A stretch of DNA of 64,000 nt from DAOUKH01 sp965219875 (GTDB lineage: Bacteria; Chloroflexota; Dehalococcoidia; SHYB01). Positions 32,888 to 42,300 of the stretch are shown piece by piece; the first letter of the stretch is position 1, and every line of letters starts with the position of its first letter. Made by a program: the position numbers and the translations under genes. The stretch lies in NCBI GenBank assembly GCA_965219875.1, contig CBDCOW010000001.1, forward strand, positions 372,001 to 436,000, given 5' to 3'. Under the pieces are notes generated by a model, which worked only from the letters and a program-made list of their open reading frames with translations, ran no database searches and had not been told where the DNA came from.

Positions 32888-33790
32888 GTGGCCATCGACC
32901 TGGCGGGCCAGGCCGCCGTCGTCACCGGCGCGGGCCGGGGCATCGGACGCGCCATCGCCATGACGCTCGCCGAGCTCGGCGCCGGCGTCGTGGTCAACGA
33001 CCTCGGCGCGCCCGATGTGGACGGTCAGGCCGCGGACACCACCCCGGCGGACGAGGTCGTAGCCGAGATCGCCGCCGCCGGCGGCAAGGCCGTCGCCAGC
33101 TACGACTCCGTCGCCGACTTCGAGGGGGCGCGGCGCATCGTCGAGACCGCCATCGACGCCTTCGGCCGCATCGACGCGCTGGTGAACAACGCCGGCATCA
33201 CCGGCACCGCGCCCCTTTACGAGCTCGCCCCCGAGCGGTTCGACGCCGTGGTGCGGGTGCATACCCACGGAACCTTCTATTGCACCCGCCACGCCAGCGT
33301 CCACATGAAGGAGCAGGGCTACGGACGGATTCTCAACGTCGTCTCCCGCGCCGGGCTGATTGGGGCCTCTGGAGCGGCGGCCTACGGCGCGGGCAAGGGC
33401 GGAATCTACGGCTTCACTAACGTCGCCGCCCGCGACCTCGCCCCCTTCGGCATCACCGTCAACGCCATCAACCCCGCCGCAGCCCTCACCCGCATGGTCA
33501 CCGGCGCCGCCGACCGCGCCCGCGAGCGCGGCCTCGACGAGGCCCGAGCCCGCCGCATGCTCGACGTAGCCCAAGACCCCCGCGACGTCGCCGTCGTAGC
33601 CGCCTACCTCTGCTCGAAAGAGTCCGGCGACATCAACGGCCGGTTCTTCTTCGTCCAAGGCGGCCACGTCGGCCTCTTCGAGCCCCTCACCGTCGGCCAA
33701 AGCCTCGTCAAAGACGGCCGCTGGACCCCCGACGAGCTCGCCGCCGCCATCCCCAAACTCCGCCTTCCCCCACTCGAAGGTATCTACTAG
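32888..33790 (+). CDS. SDR oxidoreductase, MFE-2-like dehydrogenase
   Basis: The 300-residue protein has VVTGAGRGIGRAIA (cofactor loop), NNAGITG and AAYGAGKGGIYG as the YxxxK active site. A longer loop (NDLGAPDVDGQAADTTPAD) and the C-terminal extension are typical of the hydroxyacyl-CoA dehydrogenase part of multifunctional-enzyme-2-like proteins. GTG 32888 lies 3 nt after the lactonase stop. It probably oxidises a hydroxyacyl-CoA or alicyclic alcohol. Confidence 0.87.
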   Translation: MAIDLAGQAAVVTGAGRGIGRAIAMTLAELGAGVVVNDLGAPDVDGQAADTTPADEVVAEIAAAGGKAVASYDSVADFEGARRIVETAIDAFGRIDALVNNAGITGTAPLYELAPERFDAVVRVHTHGTFYCTRHASVHMKEQGYGRILNVVSRAGLIGASGAAAYGAGKGGIYGFTNVAARDLAPFGITVNAINPAAALTRMVTGAADRARERGLDEARARRMLDVAQDPRDVAVVAAYLCSKESGDINGRFFFVQGGHVGLFEPLTVGQSLVKDGRWTPDELAAAIPKLRLPPLEGIY

Positions 33791-33829
33791 CCCCTGCTGA
33801 CGGCGTCCCCCTAAACCTCCTTCCCCTCT

Positions 33830-34005
33830 GGGGGCCTTTGCAAACTTCGTCGAGGGGAAGAACGCCGCCCGCTGGCCTTGGGAAAGGGAAGCGGCGCGGG
33901 GTCTTACGCCCTCTCCCGCTGGGAGAGGGTTGGGGTGAGGGCGGGGGGCGGCGGGGGCCGCGCGACCTTGCTGAAGCCCGCCCGCCAAGTTACGCAAAGA
34001 ACTCC
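33830..34005. mobile_element. 176-bp non-autonomous inverted-repeat element (MITE), copy B
   Basis: The ends GGGGGCCTTTGCAAACTTC and AAGTTACGCAAAGAACTCC are degenerate versions of the IS-type ends. The interior aligns throughout with copy A at 22491-22667. It encodes nothing and lies between the SDR and yyaL. The rest of 33791-34097 is short flanking sequence with no gene. Confidence 0.78.
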
Positions 34006-34097
34006 CCGACCGCCGCTCTTTACTCCCGGCCTCCGCGGGGGTAGCGTATGCCGCCGGACGCGGCGCCAAGACCAACCCCGTCCACCGAGAGACTTTC

Positions 34098-36134
34098 ATG
34101 CCCAACCGCCTCGCCGACGAGACCAGCCCCTACCTGTTGCAGCACCGCGACAACCCCGTCGATTGGTACGCCTGGGGTCCCGAGGCGTTGGAGCGGGCCA
34201 AGAACGAGGACATGCCGATCTTCCTCAGCATCGGCTACTCGGCGTGCCACTGGTGTCACGTCATGGAGCACGAGTCGTTCGAGGACGAGGAGACCGCGGC
34301 GGTGATGAACGCCCTCTTCGTCAGCGTCAAGGTCGACCGCGAGGAGCGCCCCGACCTCGATTCCATCTACATGCAGGCGGTGCAGTCGATGACGGGCCGC
34401 GGCGGCTGGCCCATGTCCGTCTTCCTCACACCCGACGGTCGCCCCTTCTATGGGGGCACCTACTACCCCAACACCTCCCGGCACGGCATGCCTTCCTTCA
34501 CCGACGTCCTGAAGGCGGTCGCCGACGCCTATCACAACCGGCGCGGCGACGTGCTGGAGTCGGCGGACCGTATCTCGGGCCGGCTCGCCCCGCCCGCCGG
34601 GTCGCCCAACGAGATGCTGACCGAGAGCATTCTCCGGCTTGGGACGCAGCGCCTGGGCTCCACCTTCGATTGGACCCACGGCGGCTTTGGCGGCGCGCCC
34701 AAGTTCCCCCAGCCGATGACCCTCGAGCTGCTGCTCCGCGCCCACGCCCGCGACGACGACGACCGCGCCCTCCAGATGGTCGAGTTCACCCTCGAACGCA
34801 TGGCCCGCGGCGGGATCTACGACCAGCTCGGCGGTGGCTTCCACCGCTACTCCGTCGACGCCCAGTGGCTCACCCCCCACTTCGAAAAGATGCTCTACGA
34901 CAACGCGCTGCTGTCGCGCGTCTACCTCCACGCCTTCCAGATAACCAAGAAGCGACTCTACCGCCTGATCGTCGAGGAGACCCTGGACTACGTCCTCCGC
35001 GAGATGACCGACCCCGCCGGCGGCTTCTACTCGGCGCAGGACGCCGACAGCGAGGGCGTCGAGGGCAAGTTCTTCGTATGGACCCCCGCGGAAATCGCCG
35101 CCGAGCTTGGCGTGGAGAAGGCCGCCGCCTTCGCCGCCTACTTCGACGTGACCCAGGCCGGCAACTTCGAGGGAAAGAACATCCTCAACGTCCCCGACCC
35201 CCCGGCCCGTGTCGCGGAAAGTCTGGGCATGGCCGAGAACGACCTCGCGCTCCTCATCCAGCGCGCCCGGAAGCGGCTCTACCAGGTCCGCGAGAGCCGC
35301 GTCCACCCCGGCCGCGACGACAAGGTCCTCACCGCGTGGAACGGCCTCATGCTCAAGAGCTTCGCGGAGGCGGCCACGGTCCTGAAGCGCGCCGACTACC
35401 TGAAGGCCGCAACCGCCAACGCCGCCTTCCTCCTCGATAACCTCCGCCAAGACGGGCGCGTGCTGCGGACGTGGAAGGCCGGCCGCGCCAAGCTCCCCGG
35501 CTATCTCGAAGACTACGCCATGCTCATCGACGGCCTCCTCGCCGTCTACGAGGCGACGTTCGAGCCCCGCTGGCTCGACGAGGCCCGCTCCCTGGCCGAT
35601 GCGATGATCGCCCTCTTCTGGAGCGGGAGCGACGGCTCCTTCTACGACACCGGCTCCGACGCAGAGGCCCTGATCGTCCGCCCCCGCGACGTCTTCGATA
35701 ACGCCATGCCCTGCGGCGGGTCCGCCGCCGCGGACGTGCTGCTCCGTCTCGCGTCCTTCACCGGCGACGCCGAATATTCGCGAAAGGCCATCAACTCTAT
35801 CCGCACCGTGGCCCGCTTCATGCAAGAACATCCCGCCGGTTTCGGCCACTGGCTCGGCGCCCTCGACTTCTACCTCGGCAAGGTCCGGGAGGTCGTCCTC
35901 GTCGGAGAGCGCGGCGACGCGGGCTTTGCCCGCATGCGCGACGTGGTCTTCAGCGACTACCGTCCCAACAAAGTCGTCGCCGGCCTCGACTCCGCCGACG
36001 CCGCTCCCTTCGCCTCGCCGCTCTTCGAAGCCCGCGTCCCCCTCGGCGGCAGCGTCACCGCCTACGTCTGCGAGAACTTCGCCTGCCGCACCCCCACCAC
36101 CGACCCCGAAGAGTTGGCCGGCCAACTGGCTTAG
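34098..36134 (+). CDS. yyaL: YyaL-type thioredoxin-domain protein (DUF255)
   Basis: The 678-residue protein begins MPNRLADETSPYLLQHRDNPVDW and has the thioredoxin-like CHWC motif in GYSACHWCHVMEHESF. After it come VKVDREERPDLD and GGWPMSVFLTPDG, then a long alpha/alpha-barrel glycosidase-like region (KMLYDNALLSRVYL, AWNGLMLKSFAEA). The family (N-terminal DUF255) is widespread and resembles human SPATA20, but its reaction is unsettled. Length and order are standard. Confidence 0.92.
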   Translation: MPNRLADETSPYLLQHRDNPVDWYAWGPEALERAKNEDMPIFLSIGYSACHWCHVMEHESFEDEETAAVMNALFVSVKVDREERPDLDSIYMQAVQSMTGRGGWPMSVFLTPDGRPFYGGTYYPNTSRHGMPSFTDVLKAVADAYHNRRGDVLESADRISGRLAPPAGSPNEMLTESILRLGTQRLGSTFDWTHGGFGGAPKFPQPMTLELLLRAHARDDDDRALQMVEFTLERMARGGIYDQLGGGFHRYSVDAQWLTPHFEKMLYDNALLSRVYLHAFQITKKRLYRLIVEETLDYVLREMTDPAGGFYSAQDADSEGVEGKFFVWTPAEIAAELGVEKAAAFAAYFDVTQAGNFEGKNILNVPDPPARVAESLGMAENDLALLIQRARKRLYQVRESRVHPGRDDKVLTAWNGLMLKSFAEAATVLKRADYLKAATANAAFLLDNLRQDGRVLRTWKAGRAKLPGYLEDYAMLIDGLLAVYEATFEPRWLDEARSLADAMIALFWSGSDGSFYDTGSDAEALIVRPRDVFDNAMPCGGSAAADVLLRLASFTGDAEYSRKAINSIRTVARFMQEHPAGFGHWLGALDFYLGKVREVVLVGERGDAGFARMRDVVFSDYRPNKVVAGLDSADAAPFASPLFEARVPLGGSVTAYVCENFACRTPTTDPEELAGQLA

Positions 36135-36186
36135 GTAGGATGGCTAAGCTCAGGATCAGGGGTTTCGTTAGTCTCGGGATGGGAGC

Positions 36187-36600
36187 ATGTTTATGATTTT
36201 CTGGGACGACGATGAGCCGCCGCAGCGGCGACGGATCGGCAAGCGTGAGTTAGAGGAGCTCCGCACGTTGCTCGCCAAGAAGCAGCGTAATAGGTGCATG
36301 TACTGCGGGAAGAAGATGGAGCCCGCATATTTCGAAGTCGACCACATGAAGCCGGTGGCGCGGGGAGGCTCTGACAGGATCGTGAATTTCCAGTTGCTGT
36401 GCGCCCCTTGCAATAAGCGAAAGGGCGACCGGACCGACGGGGAGTTTCGCAAGCAGTACAAGCTGACCCCGACCAGACAGGCCAAAGGACCGCCAACCAA
36501 AGTAATCCCGCAGAAGTACTTCGAGGACTTGTCAAAGCAACGGCAGGTGAAGAAGCGCCGAGCGTCGCGCAGGGACGACGATGATTGGGGATTCTTCTAA
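36187..36600 (+). CDS. HNH endonuclease
   Basis: The 137-residue basic protein has the HNH core CMYCGKKM...FEVDHMKPVARGGSDRIVNFQLLCAPCNKRKGD, with four zinc-binding cysteines, the catalytic His of VDH and the Asn in IVNF. It nicks or cuts DNA; such free-standing genes occur in defence loci, phages and as housekeeping nucleases. ATG 36187 follows GGGAG. No partner gene is adjacent, and its base composition is less GC-rich than its neighbours. Confidence 0.88.
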   Translation: MFMIFWDDDEPPQRRRIGKRELEELRTLLAKKQRNRCMYCGKKMEPAYFEVDHMKPVARGGSDRIVNFQLLCAPCNKRKGDRTDGEFRKQYKLTPTRQAKGPPTKVIPQKYFEDLSKQRQVKKRRASRRDDDDWGFF

Positions 36601-36775
36601 CACAGGGCTTTCATCCGCGTAGGTTCCAAGCTTGTCGAAGGGCGAGCCCCGTCCTGTAGGACGTCCGCCGCGCCTCGGCGCACACTCTCCCCCTCCCTTT
36701 CCTCAAGCCGCATTTGACACGCGGGGCCGCGCCCCGCCACACTTCGCCGCGATCCCATGCCCCAGGAGGCGCGCC

Positions 36776-37720
36776 ATGCCCGTCAAGGCCACCGAAGCCG
36801 AGGTCCTCAGCTACTTCGACAAGCTCAGCAACTGGGGCCGTTGGGGCGACGACGACGAGCTCGGCGCGGTCAACCTCATCACGCCGGAGAAGCGCAAGCA
36901 GGCCCTGGCGACTATCGAGGAAGGCGTCACCGTCACCTGCGCGCGGCCCGTCAACAAGAGCCTCCCCCCACTCGGCGGGCAGCAGGGCTTCATGCACTTC
37001 ATGTCCAACAGCGGCGAGCGGTGGAAGGACGTGATACAAGCGGAGGGGATCTTCCAGTTCTCGACCGATTTCATCGGCTTCAACTACCACGGCCACTCAA
37101 TTACCCACCTCGACGCCCTCTCCCACATCTTCTGGAACGGCATGAGTTACAACGGCTTCTCCGCCGCCAAGTGCACCACCAACCTCGGCGCGCTCGTCGA
37201 CTCCATCGCCGTCCTCCGCGAGGGGGTCACCACCCGCGGCGTGCTCCTCGACATCCCGCGCCTCAAGGGCGTGAAGTGGCTAGAGAAGGAGCCGGGTATC
37301 TTCCCCGAGGACCTCGACGCGGCCGAGGCGGCGGCCAACGTGCGCGTCGAGCCCGGCGACCTCCTCTTCGTACGCACGGGCAGCTACCGCCAGCACTTGG
37401 AGGAGGGCGTCGAGGCCGCCGAGCCGAACCGCGGCGGCTTCCAGGCCGCCTGCCTCCCCTGGATCCGCGAGCGCGACATCGCCGTCCTCGGCAGCGATGT
37501 CGCCCAAGACATCGTGCCCAGCGGCTACCCCCGCGTAGCTATGCCGGTACACCAAGTCGCGATCACCGCCATGGGCGTCTGGATCATCGACAACGCCAAC
37601 CTCGAAGAGCTCGCCGAAGCATGCGCCGGCCGCAACCGCTGGGAGTTCCTCATCACCGTGAACCCCCTCCCCCTCGAAGGCGCCACCGGCTGCCCCGTCA
37701 ACCCCATCGCCATCTTCTAA
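36776..37720 (+). CDS. Cyclase family protein (PF04199), metal-dependent hydrolase
   Basis: The 314-residue protein has the signature HGHSITHLDALSH (variant of HxGTHxDxPxH), the zinc-site motif of kynurenine formamidase-like and cyclase-family hydrolases. Other blocks are DDELGAVNLITPEKR and GVLLDIPRLKGVKWL. ATG 36776 lies 6 nt after AGGAGG. It probably hydrolyses an amide or lactone. Its 3-prime end overlaps the convergent Fic gene by 4 nt. The interval 36601-36775 has no gene. Confidence 0.87.
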   Translation: MPVKATEAEVLSYFDKLSNWGRWGDDDELGAVNLITPEKRKQALATIEEGVTVTCARPVNKSLPPLGGQQGFMHFMSNSGERWKDVIQAEGIFQFSTDFIGFNYHGHSITHLDALSHIFWNGMSYNGFSAAKCTTNLGALVDSIAVLREGVTTRGVLLDIPRLKGVKWLEKEPGIFPEDLDAAEAAANVRVEPGDLLFVRTGSYRQHLEEGVEAAEPNRGGFQAACLPWIRERDIAVLGSDVAQDIVPSGYPRVAMPVHQVAITAMGVWIIDNANLEELAEACAGRNRWEFLITVNPLPLEGATGCPVNPIAIF

Positions 37721-38895
37721 TCGAGCAGGCGAGGTTGGGGTAGTTGAACCGCGCTGGGCGCGTCGATGATTTCGAGGAGCTCGGCAGCCACGTAGAATCT
37801 GGGCCACACTCCAGTGCGCATCTGGACGATGTCCAAGTCATGAAGCTTCTTGAGGATGTTCCTTGCGCCGGCGGTGGTCACGTCCAAGCGCCTCGCCGCT
37901 TCGGGGATGGTCATGACCGGCATCGCGAAGAGTTCGTCTAGGAGCTTGAACACGTTCCCCGAGGCGCGAACCTCTTGCAGCTGAGCGCGATACCGATCCT
38001 GAAGCTCCCGGACGCGCCGTATGCGCAGCAATGTGTCCTGAGCTTGCTCGGTTACACCCGTCAGGAAGTAGCGAAGCCAAGGAAGCCAATCGCCGGTAAC
38101 GCTCACATTCAGGAGCCCGTCGTAGTACTCCTGCCGCCGCCGCTCGAGATAGGCGCTGAGGTACAAGAGCGGGGCGCGCAGCACCCCCTTGTGGCACAAG
38201 AACAAGGTCACGAGCAGCCTGCCGAGGCGGCCGTTGCCGTCCACGTAGGGGTGAATCGCCTCAAACTGGTAGTGCATCATGGCGCACTGAATCAGGGGAG
38301 GCAGCGTGACCGTCTCGTTCACGAACCGCTCCCAGTCCTCCAGCAACTCGCGCACCATCGGCGCCGGCGGCGGGACGTACCGCGCCGCCTCGATAGGAAT
38401 CCCCTCAGATGCGATCCACACCTGAACGTTCCGAAGCATGCCGGGCCTCTTGTCGTCGCCCCGGACATTGCGAAGCAGGATCTCGTGCATCTGATTCGCC
38501 AGGCGAACACAGATCGGCAAGTCGTCCAAGGCCCGCAAGCCATGTTCGAGTGCCGAGACGTAGTTCGCCACCTCGACGACATCCCCCGCCGGCCGCCGGT
38601 TGGGGGATGCGGCCTCGTACCGGAGCAAGTCGGACAGCGAAGCCTGTGTCCCCTCTATGCGCGACGAGAGGACCGCCTCGCGACGCATGAAGGGCCTGAC
38701 GAGCAGATGCGGGTTCGGAATCGTTTCGCCCACGCCGCTCAATGTCGCGACGGCCCGCGACGCCTCGTCGAGCTGCATGACGAGGTCCGCGGGAAGGTCT
38801 ACCGCGCGGGGGAGCGGGGCCGGCACAAAGGCCCGGTGCCCCTCAATCGTAGTGACAAGCTGCCCAAGGGGGCTGTGTTCAAGATTCGTGATCAT
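37717..38895 (-). CDS. Fic family protein with C-terminal winged helix
   Basis: The 392-residue protein has SSRIEG at 77-82 (inhibitory motif), HPYVDGNGRLGR at 215-226 (Fic site, with Tyr for Phe), and a C-terminal winged-helix domain of about residues 325-375 (IPEAARRLDVTTAGARNILKKL). The last domain should bind DNA, which makes autoregulation likely. An array of regularly spaced palindromes lies immediately upstream (38958-39247). The AMPylation target is unknown. Confidence 0.9.
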   Translation of the reverse strand: MITNLEHSPLGQLVTTIEGHRAFVPAPLPRAVDLPADLVMQLDEASRAVATLSGVGETIPNPHLLVRPFMRREAVLSSRIEGTQASLSDLLRYEAASPNRRPAGDVVEVANYVSALEHGLRALDDLPICVRLANQMHEILLRNVRGDDKRPGMLRNVQVWIASEGIPIEAARYVPPPAPMVRELLEDWERFVNETVTLPPLIQCAMMHYQFEAIHPYVDGNGRLGRLLVTLFLCHKGVLRAPLLYLSAYLERRRQEYYDGLLNVSVTGDWLPWLRYFLTGVTEQAQDTLLRIRRVRELQDRYRAQLQEVRASGNVFKLLDELFAMPVMTIPEAARRLDVTTAGARNILKKLHDLDIVQMRTGVWPRFYVAAELLEIIDAPSAVQLPQPRLLD

Positions 38896-38957
38896 TTTGC
38901 AAAACGGCGCTCTAATAGAAACATTTCAGGAGAATCGTTTCAAATTATACCGCAATA

Positions 38958-39247
38958 TGCAACGCGTGTTGCATTTGAGAACTTCGAAATGAAAATGTTT
39001 GGGCGCATTCCTTTCGATTGCGCCGTGATATACAACATGTGTTGCAAACAGGCCCGTAATAGAAACTTTTCATCTAATTCGTTTCAATTGCTCCGCAAAG
39101 TGCAACGCGTGTTGCATTTGAGACTTCGAATGAAAATGTTTGGGCGCATCCCTTTCGAATTGCGCTGTGATATACAACACGTGTTGCAAAAACAGAAACT
39201 TTTGCCAATTCGTTTCAATTGGCCCGCAAAGTGCAACGCGCGTTGCA
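38958..39247. promoter_or_regulatory. Array of five 16-bp palindromes upstream of the Fic gene
   Basis: Near-identical palindromes of the form T(G/A)CAACNNGNGTTGCA occur at 38958-38973, 39031-39046, 39101-39116, 39173-39188 and 39232-39247. The last, TGCAACGCGCGTTGCA, is perfect. Spacing is 73, 70, 72 and 59 bp. The intervening sequence repeats, with CGTTTCAATT and AATGAAAATGTTTGGGCGCAT recurring, and is clearly more AT-rich than the rest of the window. It ends about 90 bp before lhr. Binding by the Fic winged helix is inference. Confidence 0.75.
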
Positions 39248-39338
39248 ATTGACGCTCTAGCCCCACTCTGCCATCCCCACGTTCCGCGTCACGCGATGCG
39301 AGGCGTAAAATGGGCGCGCCCCGCCGGGGGCGTTCGTG

Positions 39339-42300
39339 ATGGCCCGCACCCGCCGCAACACCAGTCCCGCACTCGAAGCGTTCCACCCCGCGGTGAAGCG
39401 CTGGTTCGGCTCGCGCTTCGAGACCGTGACCCCGCCGCAGGCGAAGGGCTGGCCCGCCATCCGCGAGGGCCGCGACACCCTCATCGCCGCCCCCACCGGA
39501 TCGGGCAAGACCCTCTCCGCCTTCCTCAACACCATCGACGCGCTGGTGCGCCAGGGCGTCGACGCGCCTCTCCCCGACCAGACCCAGGTGCTCTACGTCT
39601 CGCCCCTGAAGGCGCTGAGCAACGACATCCGTAAGAATCTCAGCGAGCCCCTGGCCGGCATCCGCGAGGCGTTGGAGGCGATGGGCGTCGAGCCCCCCGA
39701 GATCCGCGTGCTGGTCCGCACCGGCGACACCAAGGCCTCCGAGCGCGCCGCCATGGTCAAGCGACCCCCGCACATCCTCGTCACCACGCCGGAGTCGCTC
39801 TACATCCTGCTCACCTCCGCCGGCGGGAGGAAGATGCTGGAGACGGTGCGCACCGTCATCGTCGACGAGATCCACGCCGTCGCCCGAGACCGGCGTGGCG
39901 CGCACCTTGCTCTGAGCCTCGAACGCCTCGACGCCTTGGTGACGGCGAACGCGCCGTCGCGGCCCGTCCGTATCGGTCTCTCGGCGACGCAGCGGCCCAT
40001 CGAGGAGATGGCGCGTTTCCTCATCGGCGCGGGGCACGCGAAGCCGGACGGCGCACCCGATTGCACCATCGTCGACGAGGGCCACGCCCGCGCCCTCGAT
40101 CTCGGCCTCGAACTACCCAGCGAGCCGATGAGCGCCGTCATGTCCAACGAGACGTGGGAGGAGGTCTACGACCGCCTCGCCGCGCTCGTCCGCGAGAACC
40201 GCACAACCCTCATCTTCACCAACACCCGCCGCCTCGCCGAGCGGCTCTCGATGCATCTGACCAAGCGCCTCGGCGAGGGGCTGGTCACCTCCCATCACGG
40301 CAGCCTCTCCCGCGAGCAGCGCCTCGACGCCGAGGAGCGGCTCAAGGCGGGGAGCCTGCGCGCCCTCGTGGCCACCGCCTCGCTCGAGCTGGGCATCGAC
40401 ATCGGCGACATCGATCTCGTCTGCCAGATCGGCTCGACGCGCGCCATCGCCACCCTGCTCCAGCGCGTGGGCCGGTCGGGGCACACGCTCGGCGGGACCC
40501 CCAAGGGCCGCGTCTTTCCCATCACCCGCGACGACCTCATGGAATGTATCGCGCTGCTCCTTGCGGCCCGCCAAGGCAAGCTCGACCGGCTCACCGTCCC
40601 CGAGAAGCCCCTCGACGTGCTGGCGCAACAAATCGTGGCCGCGGTGGCGCTCGAAGAGTGGGACGAGACGGACGTCTTCGATCTCGCTCGCCGCGCCTAT
40701 CCCTACCGCGGCCTGACCCGCGACGAGTTCGACGACGTGGTGAAGATGCTCGCCGAGGGCTTCTCCACCCGCCTGGGACGCGGCGGCGGGCGCATCCATT
40801 ACGACGGCGTGAACCGGCGCATCCGCGCCCGGAAGGGGTCGCGGCTCGCCGCGGTGACCTCCGGCGGCGCGATCCCGGAGAACGCCGATTACAGCGTGCT
40901 ACTTCAACCGCAGGGAGTCATGGTCGGCACGGTCAACGAAGACTTCGCCATCGAGAGCATGCCCGGCGACATCTTCCAGCTTGGCATCTCGGCGTGGCGC
41001 ATCCTCAAGGTCTCGCAAGGTAAGGTGTTGGTCGAGGACGCCCACGGCCTGCCGCCGACGATCCCGTTCTGGCTCGGCGAGGCCCCGGCGCGCACCGCCG
41101 AGCTTTCCGAAGAGGTCTCCGCCCTGCGCGCCGAGATCGACCTACGGCTCGGCGCCCAGCAGCCTCCCGACATGGAGAAGGTCCGGGACACCGCGGCTTG
41201 GCTTGCCGCCGAGGCCGGCATCGAGGACTCGGCCGCCGAGCAGACCGTCGAGTACCTCGCCGCATCCAAGGCCGCCCTCGGCGTGATCCCCACGCAGCGG
41301 AGCATCGTCCTCGAACGCTTCTTCGACGAGTCCGGCGGGATGCAGCTCGTGCTCCACGCTCCGTTCGGCGGGCGGGTGAACCGGGCCTGGGGCCTCGCCC
41401 TCCGCAAGAAGTTCTGCCGCACGTTCAACCAGGAGCTCCAGGCCGCCGCCACCGAAGACAACATCGTGCTCTCGCTGGGGCCGCAGCACAGCTTTCCACT
41501 GAACGACGTCTTTCACTACCTGAGTTCGAAGTCGGCGCGGGAGGTGCTGACCCAGGCGCTCCTCGCCGCGCCGATGTTCGAGGTGCGCTGGCGGTGGAAC
41601 GCCACCCGCTCGCTGGCCGTCCTGCGCCACGAGCGCGGCAAGAAGGTCCCACCGCCGATTCAGCGCATGCGCGCCGGCGACCTCCTCGCCGCCGTCTTTC
41701 CCTCCCAGGTGGCCTGCGCCGAGAACGTCGCCGGCGATATCGAAATCCCCGATCACCCCCTGGTGCGCCAGACGGTCGATGACTGCCTCCACGAGGCCAT
41801 GGACGTCGATGCGTTCCTCGACGTCCTGGACCGCATCGAGAACGGCGAGCTCCAGCCGACGGCGGTCGATACGGTCGAGCCGTCGCCGATGGCGCACGAA
41901 ATCCTGAGCGCGAAGCCCTATGCCTTCCTCGACGACGCACCGCTCGAAGAGCGCCGCGCCCAGGCGGTGATGATGCGCCGCACCATCGACATCGAGTCGG
42001 CGCGGGACCTCGGGGCGCTCGACGCCTCGGCGATTGCGCTGGTGCGCGAGCAGGCCTGGCCCGATCCCCGCGACGCCGACGAGCTGCACGACGCCCTAGC
42101 CCTGTTGGGCTACGCGACGGAGGCCGAGGCCGCGCCCTGGGCCGCGCTGCTGACGGATCTGACCGGCGAGCGGCGGGCCGCCAAGGTCACCCCCGCGGAC
42201 GGCACAGCCACGCCGCCGCTCTGGATCACCGCCGAGCGCTTGCCCCTATTCGAGGCCGTCTTCCCCTCCTTGGCCGGCGATGGCGGCCGGGTCGAGCCGC

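Noticed and set aside
31829..34105. A 758-codon minus-strand frame across the lactonase and SDR genes
   Set aside because: It is a shadow of two genes with all catalytic motifs on the plus strand, and its first part is a translation of the short element at 33830.
34020..36125. A 701-codon minus-strand open frame opposite yyaL
   Set aside because: It is antisense to a clear DUF255 protein and has Gly/Val/Glu-rich shadow composition with no family signature.
37975..39252. A 425-codon plus-strand frame opposite the Fic gene and through the palindromes
   Set aside because: It is antisense to a complete Fic protein, and the end is translation of the palindrome repeats.
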